Translations under genes and position numbers: made by a program
Shown here: piece by piece, positions 53,360 through 61,360 of the stretch
How positions within the stretch are numbered: the first letter of the stretch is position 1
How the letters are laid out: the number at the start of each line of letters is the position of its first letter
Notes under the pieces: generated by a model
Told to the model about the DNA's origin: nothing
What the model saw: only the letters and a program-made list of their open reading frames with translations
The model's database searches: none
DNA from: Litorimonas sp964352855
GTDB lineage: Bacteria; Pseudomonadota; Alphaproteobacteria; Caulobacterales; Maricaulaceae
Direction of reading: 5' to 3'
Length of the DNA stretch: 64,000 nucleotides
Assembly (NCBI GenBank): GCA_964352855.1
Contig: CAYGTR010000003.1
Location: 1-64,000, forward strand

Positions 53360-54346
53360 ATGACCGACGACAAATTCCCGCTTTTCCAACCTGACATCAC
53401 CATCTCAGCACGAGAGATGTTTGGCGTTGATTTTGATATGGAAGTTCCGGCCTTTTCTAAAGCCTCTGAATACGTCCCGGCCGTGGACGACGCTTATCGG
53501 TTTGACGACCGCACGACCCAAGCCATTCTTGCGGGCTTTGCTTATGACCGTCGCGTGATGATCCAAGGTTATCACGGCACAGGGAAATCGACGCATATTG
53601 AACAAGTGGCCGCGCGCCTGAATTGGCCGATGGTGCGGATTAACCTCGACAGCCATGTCTCGCGGATTGATCTGGTCGGTAAAGATGCCATTGTCCTGAA
53701 AGACGGGAAACAAATTACGGAATTCCGTGAAGGCCTTTTACCGTGGGCGCTGCAGCATCCTGTCGCCCTCACCTTTGACGAATATGATGCGGGTCGCCCG
53801 GATGTGATGTTTGTGATTCAGCGTGTGCTGGAAGCCCAAGGTCGCTTGACACTGCTCGATCAGAACCGTGTGATTACCCCCCACAACGCTTTTCGCATTT
53901 TCGCGACGACCAATACGGTGGGCCTCGGCGATACGTCTGGCCTTTATCACGGGACGCAACAAATCAACCAAGGTCAAATGGACCGTTGGTCAATCGTGTG
54001 TCAGCTCAACTATCTGGCCCATGACGAAGAAGAGGCGATCGTCCTCGCGAAATCTCCGACTTATAACACGCCCGAAGGTAAAGACATTATCGCCAGCATG
54101 GTGCGCGTCGCCGATATGACACGGAACAGCTTTATCGCCGGTGATATATCAACTGTGATGTCGCCACGGACCGTGATGAACTGGGCCGAAAACGCACGAA
54201 TTTTTGACGGCGACATCGCCCAAGCCTTCCGCCTCACCTTCCTCAATAAATGTGACGAACTCGAACGCCCAATTATCAGCGAGTTTTATCAGCGTGCTTT
54301 TGGGAAAGATTTGCCAGAGAGTTCAGCGACGGTAATGGTGGCGTAA
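53360..54346 (+). CDS. cobS: Cobaltochelatase subunit CobS-like AAA+ ATPase
   Basis: CobS is the AAA+ motor that, with CobT and CobN, inserts cobalt into the corrin ring in aerobic B12 synthesis. The 328-residue protein has Walker A QGYHGTGKSTHIE near residues 71-83, Walker B VALTFDEYDAGRPDV near 135-149 and the sensor FATTNTVGLGDTSGLYHGT. No cobN is in the window. Alphaproteobacteria often keep cobS and cobT without other B12 genes nearby, so a chelatase for another purpose cannot be ruled out. Confidence 0.92.
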   Translation: MTDDKFPLFQPDITISAREMFGVDFDMEVPAFSKASEYVPAVDDAYRFDDRTTQAILAGFAYDRRVMIQGYHGTGKSTHIEQVAARLNWPMVRINLDSHVSRIDLVGKDAIVLKDGKQITEFREGLLPWALQHPVALTFDEYDAGRPDVMFVIQRVLEAQGRLTLLDQNRVITPHNAFRIFATTNTVGLGDTSGLYHGTQQINQGQMDRWSIVCQLNYLAHDEEEAIVLAKSPTYNTPEGKDIIASMVRVADMTRNSFIAGDISTVMSPRTVMNWAENARIFDGDIAQAFRLTFLNKCDELERPIISEFYQRAFGKDLPESSATVMVA

Positions 54347-54354
54347 AGGAAGTT

Positions 54355-55248
54355 GTGAAGTCTCCTGTTATGACAATTGCACAGCGATATTGCTTGATAG
54401 TATTCATGCTTTGCCTGTCAGGGTGTTCGCAAGAAACCGTAACAAAATCCACTTATGGCGAAGAAGAAAAACGTCTTGAGCAATCACAGATTGACTATGC
54501 CAATATCGTTGAGTCAGAACGTACAAAGCAGTTAGCTAAAAGCGGGAATACGATTCTGAATGTTCCGCCACGAAAGACATTTGATGTCTCAAGTCTTAGA
54601 AGCCAATCTGGATCAGTTTGCTATAATATCGAAACACTTCCTAGGCCTTGGTTTATTGTTGATATCGAGCGCCACTCCAGACAATGGGATACGAAAACTG
54701 GCTACGAGTTAGTCCTGGCAGCAGCATCAACTGATTTAAATATGCCCTTTTTTGAAGTGATGGTTGACCCTCCTGTCACTTATGAATTCGTAACACCTTA
54801 TCAAGAATATTTTTATGTTATGATTTCAGCCGTTTCTTTAGATTTCAAAGCTTCCAGTTTCGCTGAGAACATCAATTTTCATACAAAGGCTTTTGATGGT
54901 TATTACAAGCCCTTCGAATTTAATATCCGAGATTACTCTGACTGGTCATTTGAAACTTTTTCTTCGAATGGCTTCAATAATCTTATTGGCATAGATGAAC
55001 AGTCTATTGCTAGTTTGAAATATGAAGATGATATTACGATAGTAAATCAAGATGTTGTCACCATTTTAAATTCGCCGGCAGCCCAATTTTATTCTAGTCC
55101 GCATGCTGTAGGTCAATTTCTACACAAAAGCGGAAAAGTGACTGTAAAAATTAAGTTTTCAGCGAAAGCTATTCCTGATGCCGCTCGACTTTTTGATTAT
55201 GCACATGAAATTGTCAGTGAAATTATTGTTTCTTGTGAAGACCAATGA
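54355..55248 (+). CDS. Hypothetical lipoprotein lodged between cobS and cobT
   Basis: I do not recognise this 297-residue protein. It has a lipoprotein signal, YCLIVFMLCLSGCS, with the lipid-anchored Cys near residue 24, then a 40-residue polar linker and a beta-rich, Phe/Tyr-rich body. The GTG at 54355 has AAGGAAG just upstream, so it is clearly translated, 9 bases after cobS. It overlaps cobT by 4 bases. Base composition is markedly more AT-rich than cobS and cobT, pointing to insertion of a foreign gene into a conserved pair while keeping coupling. Confidence 0.7.
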   Translation: MKSPVMTIAQRYCLIVFMLCLSGCSQETVTKSTYGEEEKRLEQSQIDYANIVESERTKQLAKSGNTILNVPPRKTFDVSSLRSQSGSVCYNIETLPRPWFIVDIERHSRQWDTKTGYELVLAAASTDLNMPFFEVMVDPPVTYEFVTPYQEYFYVMISAVSLDFKASSFAENINFHTKAFDGYYKPFEFNIRDYSDWSFETFSSNGFNNLIGIDEQSIASLKYEDDITIVNQDVVTILNSPAAQFYSSPHAVGQFLHKSGKVTVKIKFSAKAIPDAARLFDYAHEIVSEIIVSCEDQ

Positions 55249-57047
55249 CCGCCACGCCCATAGATAACTTTAAGCGCTCGCTTGCCGCCGCGACGAAAGC
55301 CATCTCTGGTGAGCCTGAGCTAGAGATTTCCTATGGGGGGGATGTGGCGGGGGTTGTGCGCGACCAGGTCATGTTACCGAGCCTGCCGCCGACGCCGAAA
55401 CCTTTTGCCATAGCCAAAGCACGCGGTGAAGCAGACGGTATTGCGCTGCGCCTCTCCCTTCATAACCGTGAGACCCACGCCAATAATCAACCCGAGAGCG
55501 GCCCGGCCCGCATGGTATTTGAAGCGATGGAGCAAGCGCGGATAGAAGCGCTTGGCACGCAACATCTGTCCGGTTTAGGTGATAATCTACAGGCGGCCCT
55601 GTCTGATCGCGCAAAACGCAAGGGCTTTGACAAAATTGATATTACCAAAGACGACACCAGTTTTGCCGAAGCGGTCGGTCTCTTTGCGCGTGAAGTTTTG
55701 ACAGGGCGCGGCTTACCGAAAACAACTGACGGTATTATGCAGGCGTGGCGTGACGAGATCGAGCAAACCGCCGGGAAGTATATGCGGCAATTGCACGATT
55801 TGTTGCCCGATCAAGATGCCTTTGGACAATCAGTCAATGACTTGATTGCGGATTTCAAACTCAATGATGATCGCGCCATTCCCGAAGAGGACGACGATAG
55901 CGAGGAAGATAATCAAGAAAACGAAGATAACCCTCAAGACCAACCCGATGACATCCCTCAAGAGGATGAGCCTGGCCAAACCGAAGTCTCTGATGCCGAC
56001 GCGATGGAAGATGACAGCGCCGAGGCGCAAGATATGGTCGATGCGGAAAACATTGACGGCGAGCAGGACGATGCCGAGCAAAATCCGGAAAACGCGCCGC
56101 AACGCCCGAACATGTCCAATGCGACGCCGCCTTATCATGTTTACACCACCACCCATGATGAGGTGATCAAAGCCGAAGACCTCTGTTCGCCCGAAGAGCT
56201 AGAGCGCCTGCGCGGTTATCTCGACGGGCATATGCAAGGTCTCTCCGGAGCGATTGCGCGTCTGGCCAATCGGTTGCAACGGCGATTATTGGCGCAGCAA
56301 CAACGCTCTTGGACCTTTGATCTGGAAGAAGGCATGCTCGATACGGCGCGCCTCACCCGCGTGATTATAGACCCGATGAGCGCGCTGACCTTTAAGGAAG
56401 AAAAAGAAACTGATTTTCGCGATACGGTCGTGACCATCCTGATTGATAATTCAGGCTCTATGCGCGGGAGGCCGATTATGGTCGCCGCCGTGACCGCTGA
56501 TATTATGGCACGAACTTTGGAACGCTGTGGCGTAAAGGCCGAAATTCTGGGCTTTACCACGCGCGCATGGAAAGGCGGGAAGTCTTTCCAAGATTGGCTC
56601 GCCAATGGCAAACCAACGGCGCCGGGTCGTCTCAATGACCTCCGCCATATCGTTTATAAAAGCGCGGATATGCCGTGGCGTCGAGCGAAACGTAACCTCG
56701 GTTTGATGATGCGCGAAGGCTTGCTCAAAGAAAATATTGACGGCGAAGCGCTCGACTGGGCCTATCGTCGCCTTATGGCCCGCCCGGAACAACGGCGTAT
56801 CCTTATGGTCATTTCCGACGGCGCGCCCGTGGATGACGCGACACAAAGCCAGAATAAAACAGGGCTGCTGGAAAATCACCTTCGCATGATGATTGATATG
56901 ATCGAGAACAGATCAGAGGTCGAACTTGTCGCCATCGGTATCGGCCATGACGTGACAAGATGGTATAAACGCGCCGTGACCATAATGGACGTGGAGCAGT
57001 TGGGCGGAGCGATGACAGAGAAATTGGCTGAATTATTTGATGGGTAG
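55245..57047 (+). CDS. cobT: Cobaltochelatase subunit CobT-like
   Basis: CobT is the partner of CobS in the cobalt-chelatase motor complex. The 600-residue protein has an N-terminal helical region (to about 210) and a long acidic linker rich in Asp and Glu (about 215-290, e.g. EEDDDSEEDNQENEDN). The C-terminal von Willebrand A domain has the MIDAS motif LIDNSGSMRG near 400-409, with the later ISDGAPVDD loop. Length and layout match the family. It overlaps the upstream lipoprotein gene by 4 bases; the terminator at 57179-57208 probably ends this transcript. Confidence 0.93.
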   Translation: MTATPIDNFKRSLAAATKAISGEPELEISYGGDVAGVVRDQVMLPSLPPTPKPFAIAKARGEADGIALRLSLHNRETHANNQPESGPARMVFEAMEQARIEALGTQHLSGLGDNLQAALSDRAKRKGFDKIDITKDDTSFAEAVGLFAREVLTGRGLPKTTDGIMQAWRDEIEQTAGKYMRQLHDLLPDQDAFGQSVNDLIADFKLNDDRAIPEEDDDSEEDNQENEDNPQDQPDDIPQEDEPGQTEVSDADAMEDDSAEAQDMVDAENIDGEQDDAEQNPENAPQRPNMSNATPPYHVYTTTHDEVIKAEDLCSPEELERLRGYLDGHMQGLSGAIARLANRLQRRLLAQQQRSWTFDLEEGMLDTARLTRVIIDPMSALTFKEEKETDFRDTVVTILIDNSGSMRGRPIMVAAVTADIMARTLERCGVKAEILGFTTRAWKGGKSFQDWLANGKPTAPGRLNDLRHIVYKSADMPWRRAKRNLGLMMREGLLKENIDGEALDWAYRRLMARPEQRRILMVISDGAPVDDATQSQNKTGLLENHLRMMIDMIENRSEVELVAIGIGHDVTRWYKRAVTIMDVEQLGGAMTEKLAELFDG

Positions 57048-57139
57048 AAGTTATGTATAACCTTGTGGAGATATACAGTTGACTAATAAGCATCGGAATG
57101 ATTCTATAATGACGCCTGATCCGACAAACTAGCTACACA

Positions 57140-57247
57140 CTATTTGCACGGCTTTGGTTTTGACCGTCTATGCGGTTTAACCGGGACCGTTTTCGGTCCC
57201 GGTTTTTTACCTGTTCGCACTTGGCGAGGTTTGGTTTTACAACTCAT
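57140..57247 (-). CDS. Possible 35-residue basic peptide with perfect Shine-Dalgarno
   Basis: On the minus strand AAAGGAGGTGAT lies 5 bases before an ATG, a near-perfect match to the 16S rRNA tail. The frame gives 35 residues, very rich in Lys, Arg and Pro, beginning MSCKTKPRQVRTGKK and ending KPKPCK. Three in-frame features argue for care: it spans the plus-strand terminator stem, it is short, and no family is recognised. It is convergent with cobT. A DNA- or RNA-binding micropeptide is one possible reading. Confidence 0.35.
   Translation of the reverse strand: MSCKTKPRQVRTGKKPGPKTVPVKPHRRSKPKPCK
57179..57208 (+). terminator. Strong terminator after cobT
   Basis: CCGGGACCG (57181-57189) and CGGTCCCGG (57194-57202) form a perfect 9-bp GC-rich stem with a TTTT loop, extended by AA/TT, and followed by six T. 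It lies 131 bases after cobT. Confidence 0.9.
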
Positions 57248-57429
57248 ACACATCACCTCCTTTCTCCGACTTTTGACGGATTTGGTTAAAGGCGACGAAT
57301 CAGGCGTCAATATAGGATTCCGTGAGTCTGTAGTTAGGTCAACATTATTAGCGATCTAGTTCGTGGATTGTTTGATCGCACGGTTTCTGAAGTCTTTAAT
57401 TGCTACTCATTTTACAGGTTATTTTACAA

Positions 57430-57483
57430 TTGACTCTCCACAACAGACTACATATGTAATCATAATAGACTACGACTGTAATC
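57430..57483 (+). promoter_or_regulatory. Promoter with two BlaI/CopY-like operator dyads
   Basis: TTGACT (57430-57435) with a 17-base spacer meets TATGTA (57453-57458). Over and after this -10 lie two matching dyads, GACTACATATGTAATC (57446-57461) and GACTACGACTGTAATC (57468-57483), centred 22 bases apart, that is two helical turns. The first contains TACATATGTA, an exact TACANNTGTA core as bound by BlaI/MecI/CopY repressors; the second differs at one core base. The regulated gene is the lipoprotein metallopeptidase starting at 57496. No BlaI-type gene is in the window. Confidence 0.6.
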
Positions 57484-57495
57484 AATGAGGTTTTC

Positions 57496-58685
57496 ATGAA
57501 ACGCACCATATCTATATTAACACTACTTAGCCTCTCGGCTTGTGCCTCTCTCTCGCCTTCACCTGCATCACCCTGTGTAAAGTTAGGCCTGTCTTGTATA
57601 GGCGAAGGGAATATACTTGTCGTTGGACAAGGCGANNNNNNNNNNNNNNNNNNNNNNNNNNNNNNNNNNNNNNNNNNNNNNNNNNNNNNNNNNNNNNNNN
57701 NNNNNNNNNNNNNNNNNNNNNNNNNNNNNNNNNNNAGTTAGGCCTGTCTTGTATAGGCGAAGGGAATATACTTGTCGTTGGACAAGGCGAAGAGGCTTCA
57801 AACCTTTTGTCCCTCGCACTGGCGGCTTCAGATAATTTTGAGGAAACTTTCAACAGAAGGACAGCCAATATTGTTATTGTACCCGGAGGGTCGATCACTG
57901 CGAAGCAAAACGCCGCTTTTAAAGCAGCAGGATACCCAACTTCCCTGCCCTGGGTAAGCGCCAAAGATAAGGCCAAATTGCGAGAGGCAAGTATTCGTCG
58001 CCAAGTCATGGAGCAAACCAAAACGTTTCCTGAAGCCGTACAGAAACAGGCTCTTCAACAAGCTTTGTCCTCTGTGGGCAGCACTTCCGAAGGTGATGGA
58101 TTTCAAGAGGGGGCCTTTGCCCATGAATTAGGCCATCTTTGGTTCATACAAGCCTTCAAACCAGATAATTCTGAGACGCAAAAAGGTCACGCTTATGGCG
58201 GGTGGGCCCCTGATTGGCTGGATGAAACGGCAGCCGTGCTATTAGAGAACCCCGCGCACAACAAAAGGCGGCGTGAAAGTTTTGGGAAGCTTTCGTTTGA
58301 CGAAACCATTCCGTTAAAAGAGTTTTTTGCCATGGAACATCCGGGAGCAAAAGCCGCACAAATGCTTCGAAACAACCTCCCAACCGAAGCTATGGAAGGC
58401 CCTTCTAGAGAAAGTCGGACTATCGTTTTAACGGGCAAGGAAGCAGAGGAATTCGTAAAGAATTCCGGCGGGGATAAAGTGGCAAATTTTTATGCCCAAG
58501 CGCAGGTCTTTTCAGACTTTTTATTGTCACGCGCCAAGGATAGGGCAATCTATCCTGAAATAACTGAACATTTGTTAGCGGGCGGCACTTTCGAAACGTG
58601 GTTGGAAACAAAAGGAACAGCCTGGAATTTGCCATCCTCGATAGACGCACTAGGCCTTGCATGGCGTGATTGGATTGAAAACTAG
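57496..58685 (+). CDS. Lipoprotein metallopeptidase (HExxH, gluzincin-like), split by an assembly gap
   Basis: If the artificial gap and one copy of the duplicated 55 bases are removed, the frame is continuous: 344 residues. The N-terminus is a lipoprotein signal ending LSAC (Cys16). The zinc-peptidase motif FAHELGHLWF lies near residue 155 (HExxH). Downstream, GWAPDWLDETAAVLLENP supplies a likely third ligand Glu, as in gluzincins. The rest is helical and unassigned. It is likely an envelope peptidase; control by a BlaI/CopY-type repressor (see the operators) suggests induction by cell-wall or metal stress. As stored, the gap adds 100 N plus a repeat and breaks the annotation. Confidence 0.75.
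57636..57735. other. Artificial assembly gap flanked by a 55-base duplicate
   Basis: The 55 bases ending at the gap (57581-57635) are identical to the 55 bases starting after it (57736-57790). That is the signature of two contigs sharing a 55-mer overlap that a scaffolder failed to merge. Merging restores an open frame. Confidence 0.93.
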
Positions 58686-58711
58686 AGTTTATTGACGGCC
58701 AATAAACTCTA
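58683..58711. other. Perfect hairpin overlapping the metallopeptidase stop codon
   Basis: TAGAGTTTATTG (58683-58694) pairs perfectly with CAATAAACTCTA (58700-58711) around ACGGC. The stop codon TAG is part of the stem. No T-run follows, so it may protect the mRNA end or attenuate read-through into the oxidoreductase gene. Confidence 0.55.
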
Positions 58712-58750
58712 TGCCTTGACCAATAGAGGCGTCAAACCTACCACCGCATA

Positions 58751-59947
58751 ATGGATAGACGTCTTCTTCTCAAACTCATGGCTGCCGCGGCTATATCATC
58801 TTGTGCGCCTAATGATGGGGAGACCAACAAGCATGTCGTTATAGTGGGCGCGGGTATTATTGGTGCGTCGATTGGCTATCACTTATCACAGCAAGGGGTG
58901 CGCGTAACGGTATTGGATGCCTATGGCCCAGCCTCTCATGCCACGCGTGGTAACTTTGCATGGATTAATGCCAGCTGGGCGAAACAACCCCGCGCCTATC
59001 ACAGCTTAAACCAAAAGGGTGTGTCGGGATGGGGGCCATTATCCAAAGCACTCAATATTCCGCTTTCCTCAAAAGGCTCTTTGGAATGGTTTTCTGACGC
59101 GCAGCGACAAGCGCAACTAGCCAAGCAGATTCAAGAACAAGCCGCATGGGGCGAAGCAGCGTCAATGATTGACGCCGATAATTTTATAAATCTTGAACCA
59201 CAAGTTAGTTTTGGCAAGGCTGCTTCCTTTGCCTTTTCCGCAAATGACCGCGCCCTTGACCCTGTCTTGGCCTGCGAAGCTTTATTGGCCGCGGTTGAAG
59301 CCAAAGGCGGCCGGGTTGATTATCCCAATCGCGCCTTGAGCTTTAAGAATGGCGTTTTGGAAACCGAAGCTGGCCCGATAAAAGCAGACCATGTTGTTGT
59401 CGCGACAGGCGTCGATAAAGACGCGCCCCAAAACTTGGGCGGCGTCTCTATTCCGCAGCGCTCCACGCCCGGCCTTATTGCCGTTACGGAACCTCTACCG
59501 CAATTAATTGATCATATCATCGTCTCTCCCGGCGTTCATATTCATCAACGCAATGATGGGCGGGTCGTCATTGGTGAGCAAGACGGCGCGCCGGACACGC
59601 ATGGTGATCGCCTGCGGAATCGTCCGCTCGATTTTCCGCAATCAAGTTTTGAAGAGATGCATAAGGATATGATGTTAGAAAAAGCCGGAGAGTTTCTGCC
59701 TGCGCTTTATGATGCAGACGTCGAGGATATTTATATAGGTTGGCGACCTTTACCTCTGGATGGGCATCCTGTTTTAGGCCCATCACACGCGAAGGCAAAT
59801 GTAAGCTTTGCCATAACCCATAGCGGCGTAACTCTTGCGCCTGTTATTGGGCAATTAATGGCTGATATGATTATCAGCGGTAAAACTCCAGCTGTCTTTA
59901 ATGACTATCTCTCCGATCGAGAGTTCGAGAACACCACACGCTATTAA
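58751..59947 (+). CDS. FAD-dependent oxidoreductase (DAO family), Tat-type lipoprotein signal
   Basis: A 398-residue oxidoreductase of the D-amino-acid oxidase/DadA family. It begins MDRRLLLKLMAAAAISSC, with twin arginines before a hydrophobic stretch and a Cys, fitting a Tat-exported lipoprotein that folds around FAD before export. The dinucleotide-binding motif VVIVGAGIIGASIGYHLS lies near residues 29-46. The C-terminal block IYIGWRPLPLDGHPVLGPS...FAITHSGVTLAPVIG is typical of the family. Probable substrates are amino acids or other secondary amines. It is tail-to-tail with the patatin gene. Confidence 0.85.
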   Translation: MDRRLLLKLMAAAAISSCAPNDGETNKHVVIVGAGIIGASIGYHLSQQGVRVTVLDAYGPASHATRGNFAWINASWAKQPRAYHSLNQKGVSGWGPLSKALNIPLSSKGSLEWFSDAQRQAQLAKQIQEQAAWGEAASMIDADNFINLEPQVSFGKAASFAFSANDRALDPVLACEALLAAVEAKGGRVDYPNRALSFKNGVLETEAGPIKADHVVVATGVDKDAPQNLGGVSIPQRSTPGLIAVTEPLPQLIDHIIVSPGVHIHQRNDGRVVIGEQDGAPDTHGDRLRNRPLDFPQSSFEEMHKDMMLEKAGEFLPALYDADVEDIYIGWRPLPLDGHPVLGPSHAKANVSFAITHSGVTLAPVIGQLMADMIISGKTPAVFNDYLSDREFENTTRY

Positions 59948-61282
59948 TTAATACCAATCCTGATTTGTTATGACGCGACGTTTTCCAAGATCAATCATGC
60001 ATCGCATATAGCGTTTATGAAATTGCAAACTCCCATCAACTTGCTTGTCGATCTTACGCCATTCGTTACAGGTTCTGGCAACGCCTTCATATACAAAGAC
60101 ATGCTCACCATCTTCCTCATTAATCTTTATCGGGTTTAAATGAGAGTTAGGATCTTGCTCCGCCCGAATATTTACGGCTTGCGCCGAAAATTCTTTCACC
60201 TGTGTTTTTAATATATCGATGGAACGCAAAGCCAGTTCAACAAGGTTCCAATCTTCACGCTCACCCGTCTCAGTCCACATATCATATCCCTCGCTACATT
60301 GTTGGGGATCGACCTTTTGGCATTCAGGCGTTATTTTCTGACGGCCATTAATCACCATGTAAATCTGACGTTTTGGTAAAGGCTCAGGTTGATAATTGGG
60401 ATCACCCGTCCTGACTGGTTGGGGCTGAATGATCGGACCAATTTTATCGGTAAATATAAGGAAACGCGCACCCCCATCAATATATAAACGGTTATCAATC
60501 GTGATGGGGCGGGCCGCCATTGGTACAGAAGAGGAGGCCGCAACGGCCCGAATAAAACAGTCCGTATAATGACCTCTGGCCTGTGACCCAATGGGGTATT
60601 GGCCAATGCGAAGCGCCATTTCGCTCATATCCAAAGCCACGGCCTCACCTGTGTCCAAGTCGACAACACCTGTATACAACTTGCGCCCTGTTCTGGCACG
60701 CTCAATAATCCTATCAAGCATGTTATAGCGCGGATCATGTAAAATAAGACGGACAGATTGTTTTAACGGGCCGAGGTCTGATATGCCTCCGGCTTCTAGG
60801 GCCTCTAAATAATTTGCCGCTGTGAGGCTTCTGCCATTATAATTTATAAGAAGCTCAATTGCTTCGGATTCATGATCAATTTCATAACCCTCTCGGGCGG
60901 CGGCAGGTGTATTTGCAAAGGCGGCGAGTGATAATAGCGCCCCGGTAGAGACACCTGTGACCACAGAGAAATCAGGAAGGTTCCCGCCACGTTTATAAGC
61001 CCAGCCTTCTAGAACTCCTGCTCCGAAGGCACCGTTAAGGCTACCTCCGGATAAAAATAAAAGCGGGCGCGGGGTCGTTTCATTTTCAAAAGCCGAGCGA
61101 GTAGCTTCGTAAATATCCTTTTCGGGATAAGGCGTATGGTCTGCATTTAACCGATATCGGTCAAACTGACATTCGCTGCCAAAAGGCGTGACGGGCGTTT
61201 TTTGATCAATTGAAAGGCAAGCCGTCGCCGGCACCGCCATTACAAGAGACAAAACACCCTTAAAAACAGATCTTATAAACAT
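59948..61282 (-). CDS. Patatin-like phospholipase, exported
   Basis: A 444-residue patatin-family lipase. The oxyanion loop LSGGSLNGAFGAGVLEGW lies near residues 77-94 and the nucleophile is in VTGVSTGALLS near 109-119 (GxSxG). The catalytic Asp is in YIDGGARF (DGG) near 269-276. The N-terminus is a signal ending in TAC, so a lipoprotein is likely. The C-terminal 150 residues, with several Cys and Asn-rich segments, are less conserved. It probably hydrolyses phospholipids or other acyl esters in the envelope. Confidence 0.88.
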   Translation of the reverse strand: MFIRSVFKGVLSLVMAVPATACLSIDQKTPVTPFGSECQFDRYRLNADHTPYPEKDIYEATRSAFENETTPRPLLFLSGGSLNGAFGAGVLEGWAYKRGGNLPDFSVVTGVSTGALLSLAAFANTPAAAREGYEIDHESEAIELLINYNGRSLTAANYLEALEAGGISDLGPLKQSVRLILHDPRYNMLDRIIERARTGRKLYTGVVDLDTGEAVALDMSEMALRIGQYPIGSQARGHYTDCFIRAVAASSSVPMAARPITIDNRLYIDGGARFLIFTDKIGPIIQPQPVRTGDPNYQPEPLPKRQIYMVINGRQKITPECQKVDPQQCSEGYDMWTETGEREDWNLVELALRSIDILKTQVKEFSAQAVNIRAEQDPNSHLNPIKINEEDGEHVFVYEGVARTCNEWRKIDKQVDGSLQFHKRYMRCMIDLGKRRVITNQDWY

Positions 61283-61360
61283 ATTGCGCTACCCTCAAAA
61301 TTTCATACCAAGGGATAGCGCATTTATCTATCAGTTTATTTTGAGTTTAAGGCGTTAGGT

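Larger units (their letters stand above)
57048..57495. other. 448-base spacer between cobT and the metallopeptidase gene
   Basis: This long spacer holds a strong terminator (57179-57208), a possible tiny minus-strand gene (57140-57247), three GANTC methylation-type sites within 32 bases (57297-57328), and a promoter with two operator dyads (57430-57483). A perfect TATAAT at 57105-57110 follows TTGACT (57079-57084) at a 20-base spacing; with the terminator downstream this could delimit a short RNA of about 90 bases, but the spacing is poor and no known sRNA is recognised. Confidence 0.5.

Noticed and set aside
57144..57359. Plus-strand open frame of 71 codons in the cobT spacer
   Set aside because: It has no ribosome-binding site and runs straight through the strong terminator at 57179-57208.
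57581..57790. 55-base tandem repeat in a coding gene
   Set aside because: The copies abut an N gap exactly on both sides and merging them restores the reading frame, so it is a contig overlap rather than biology.
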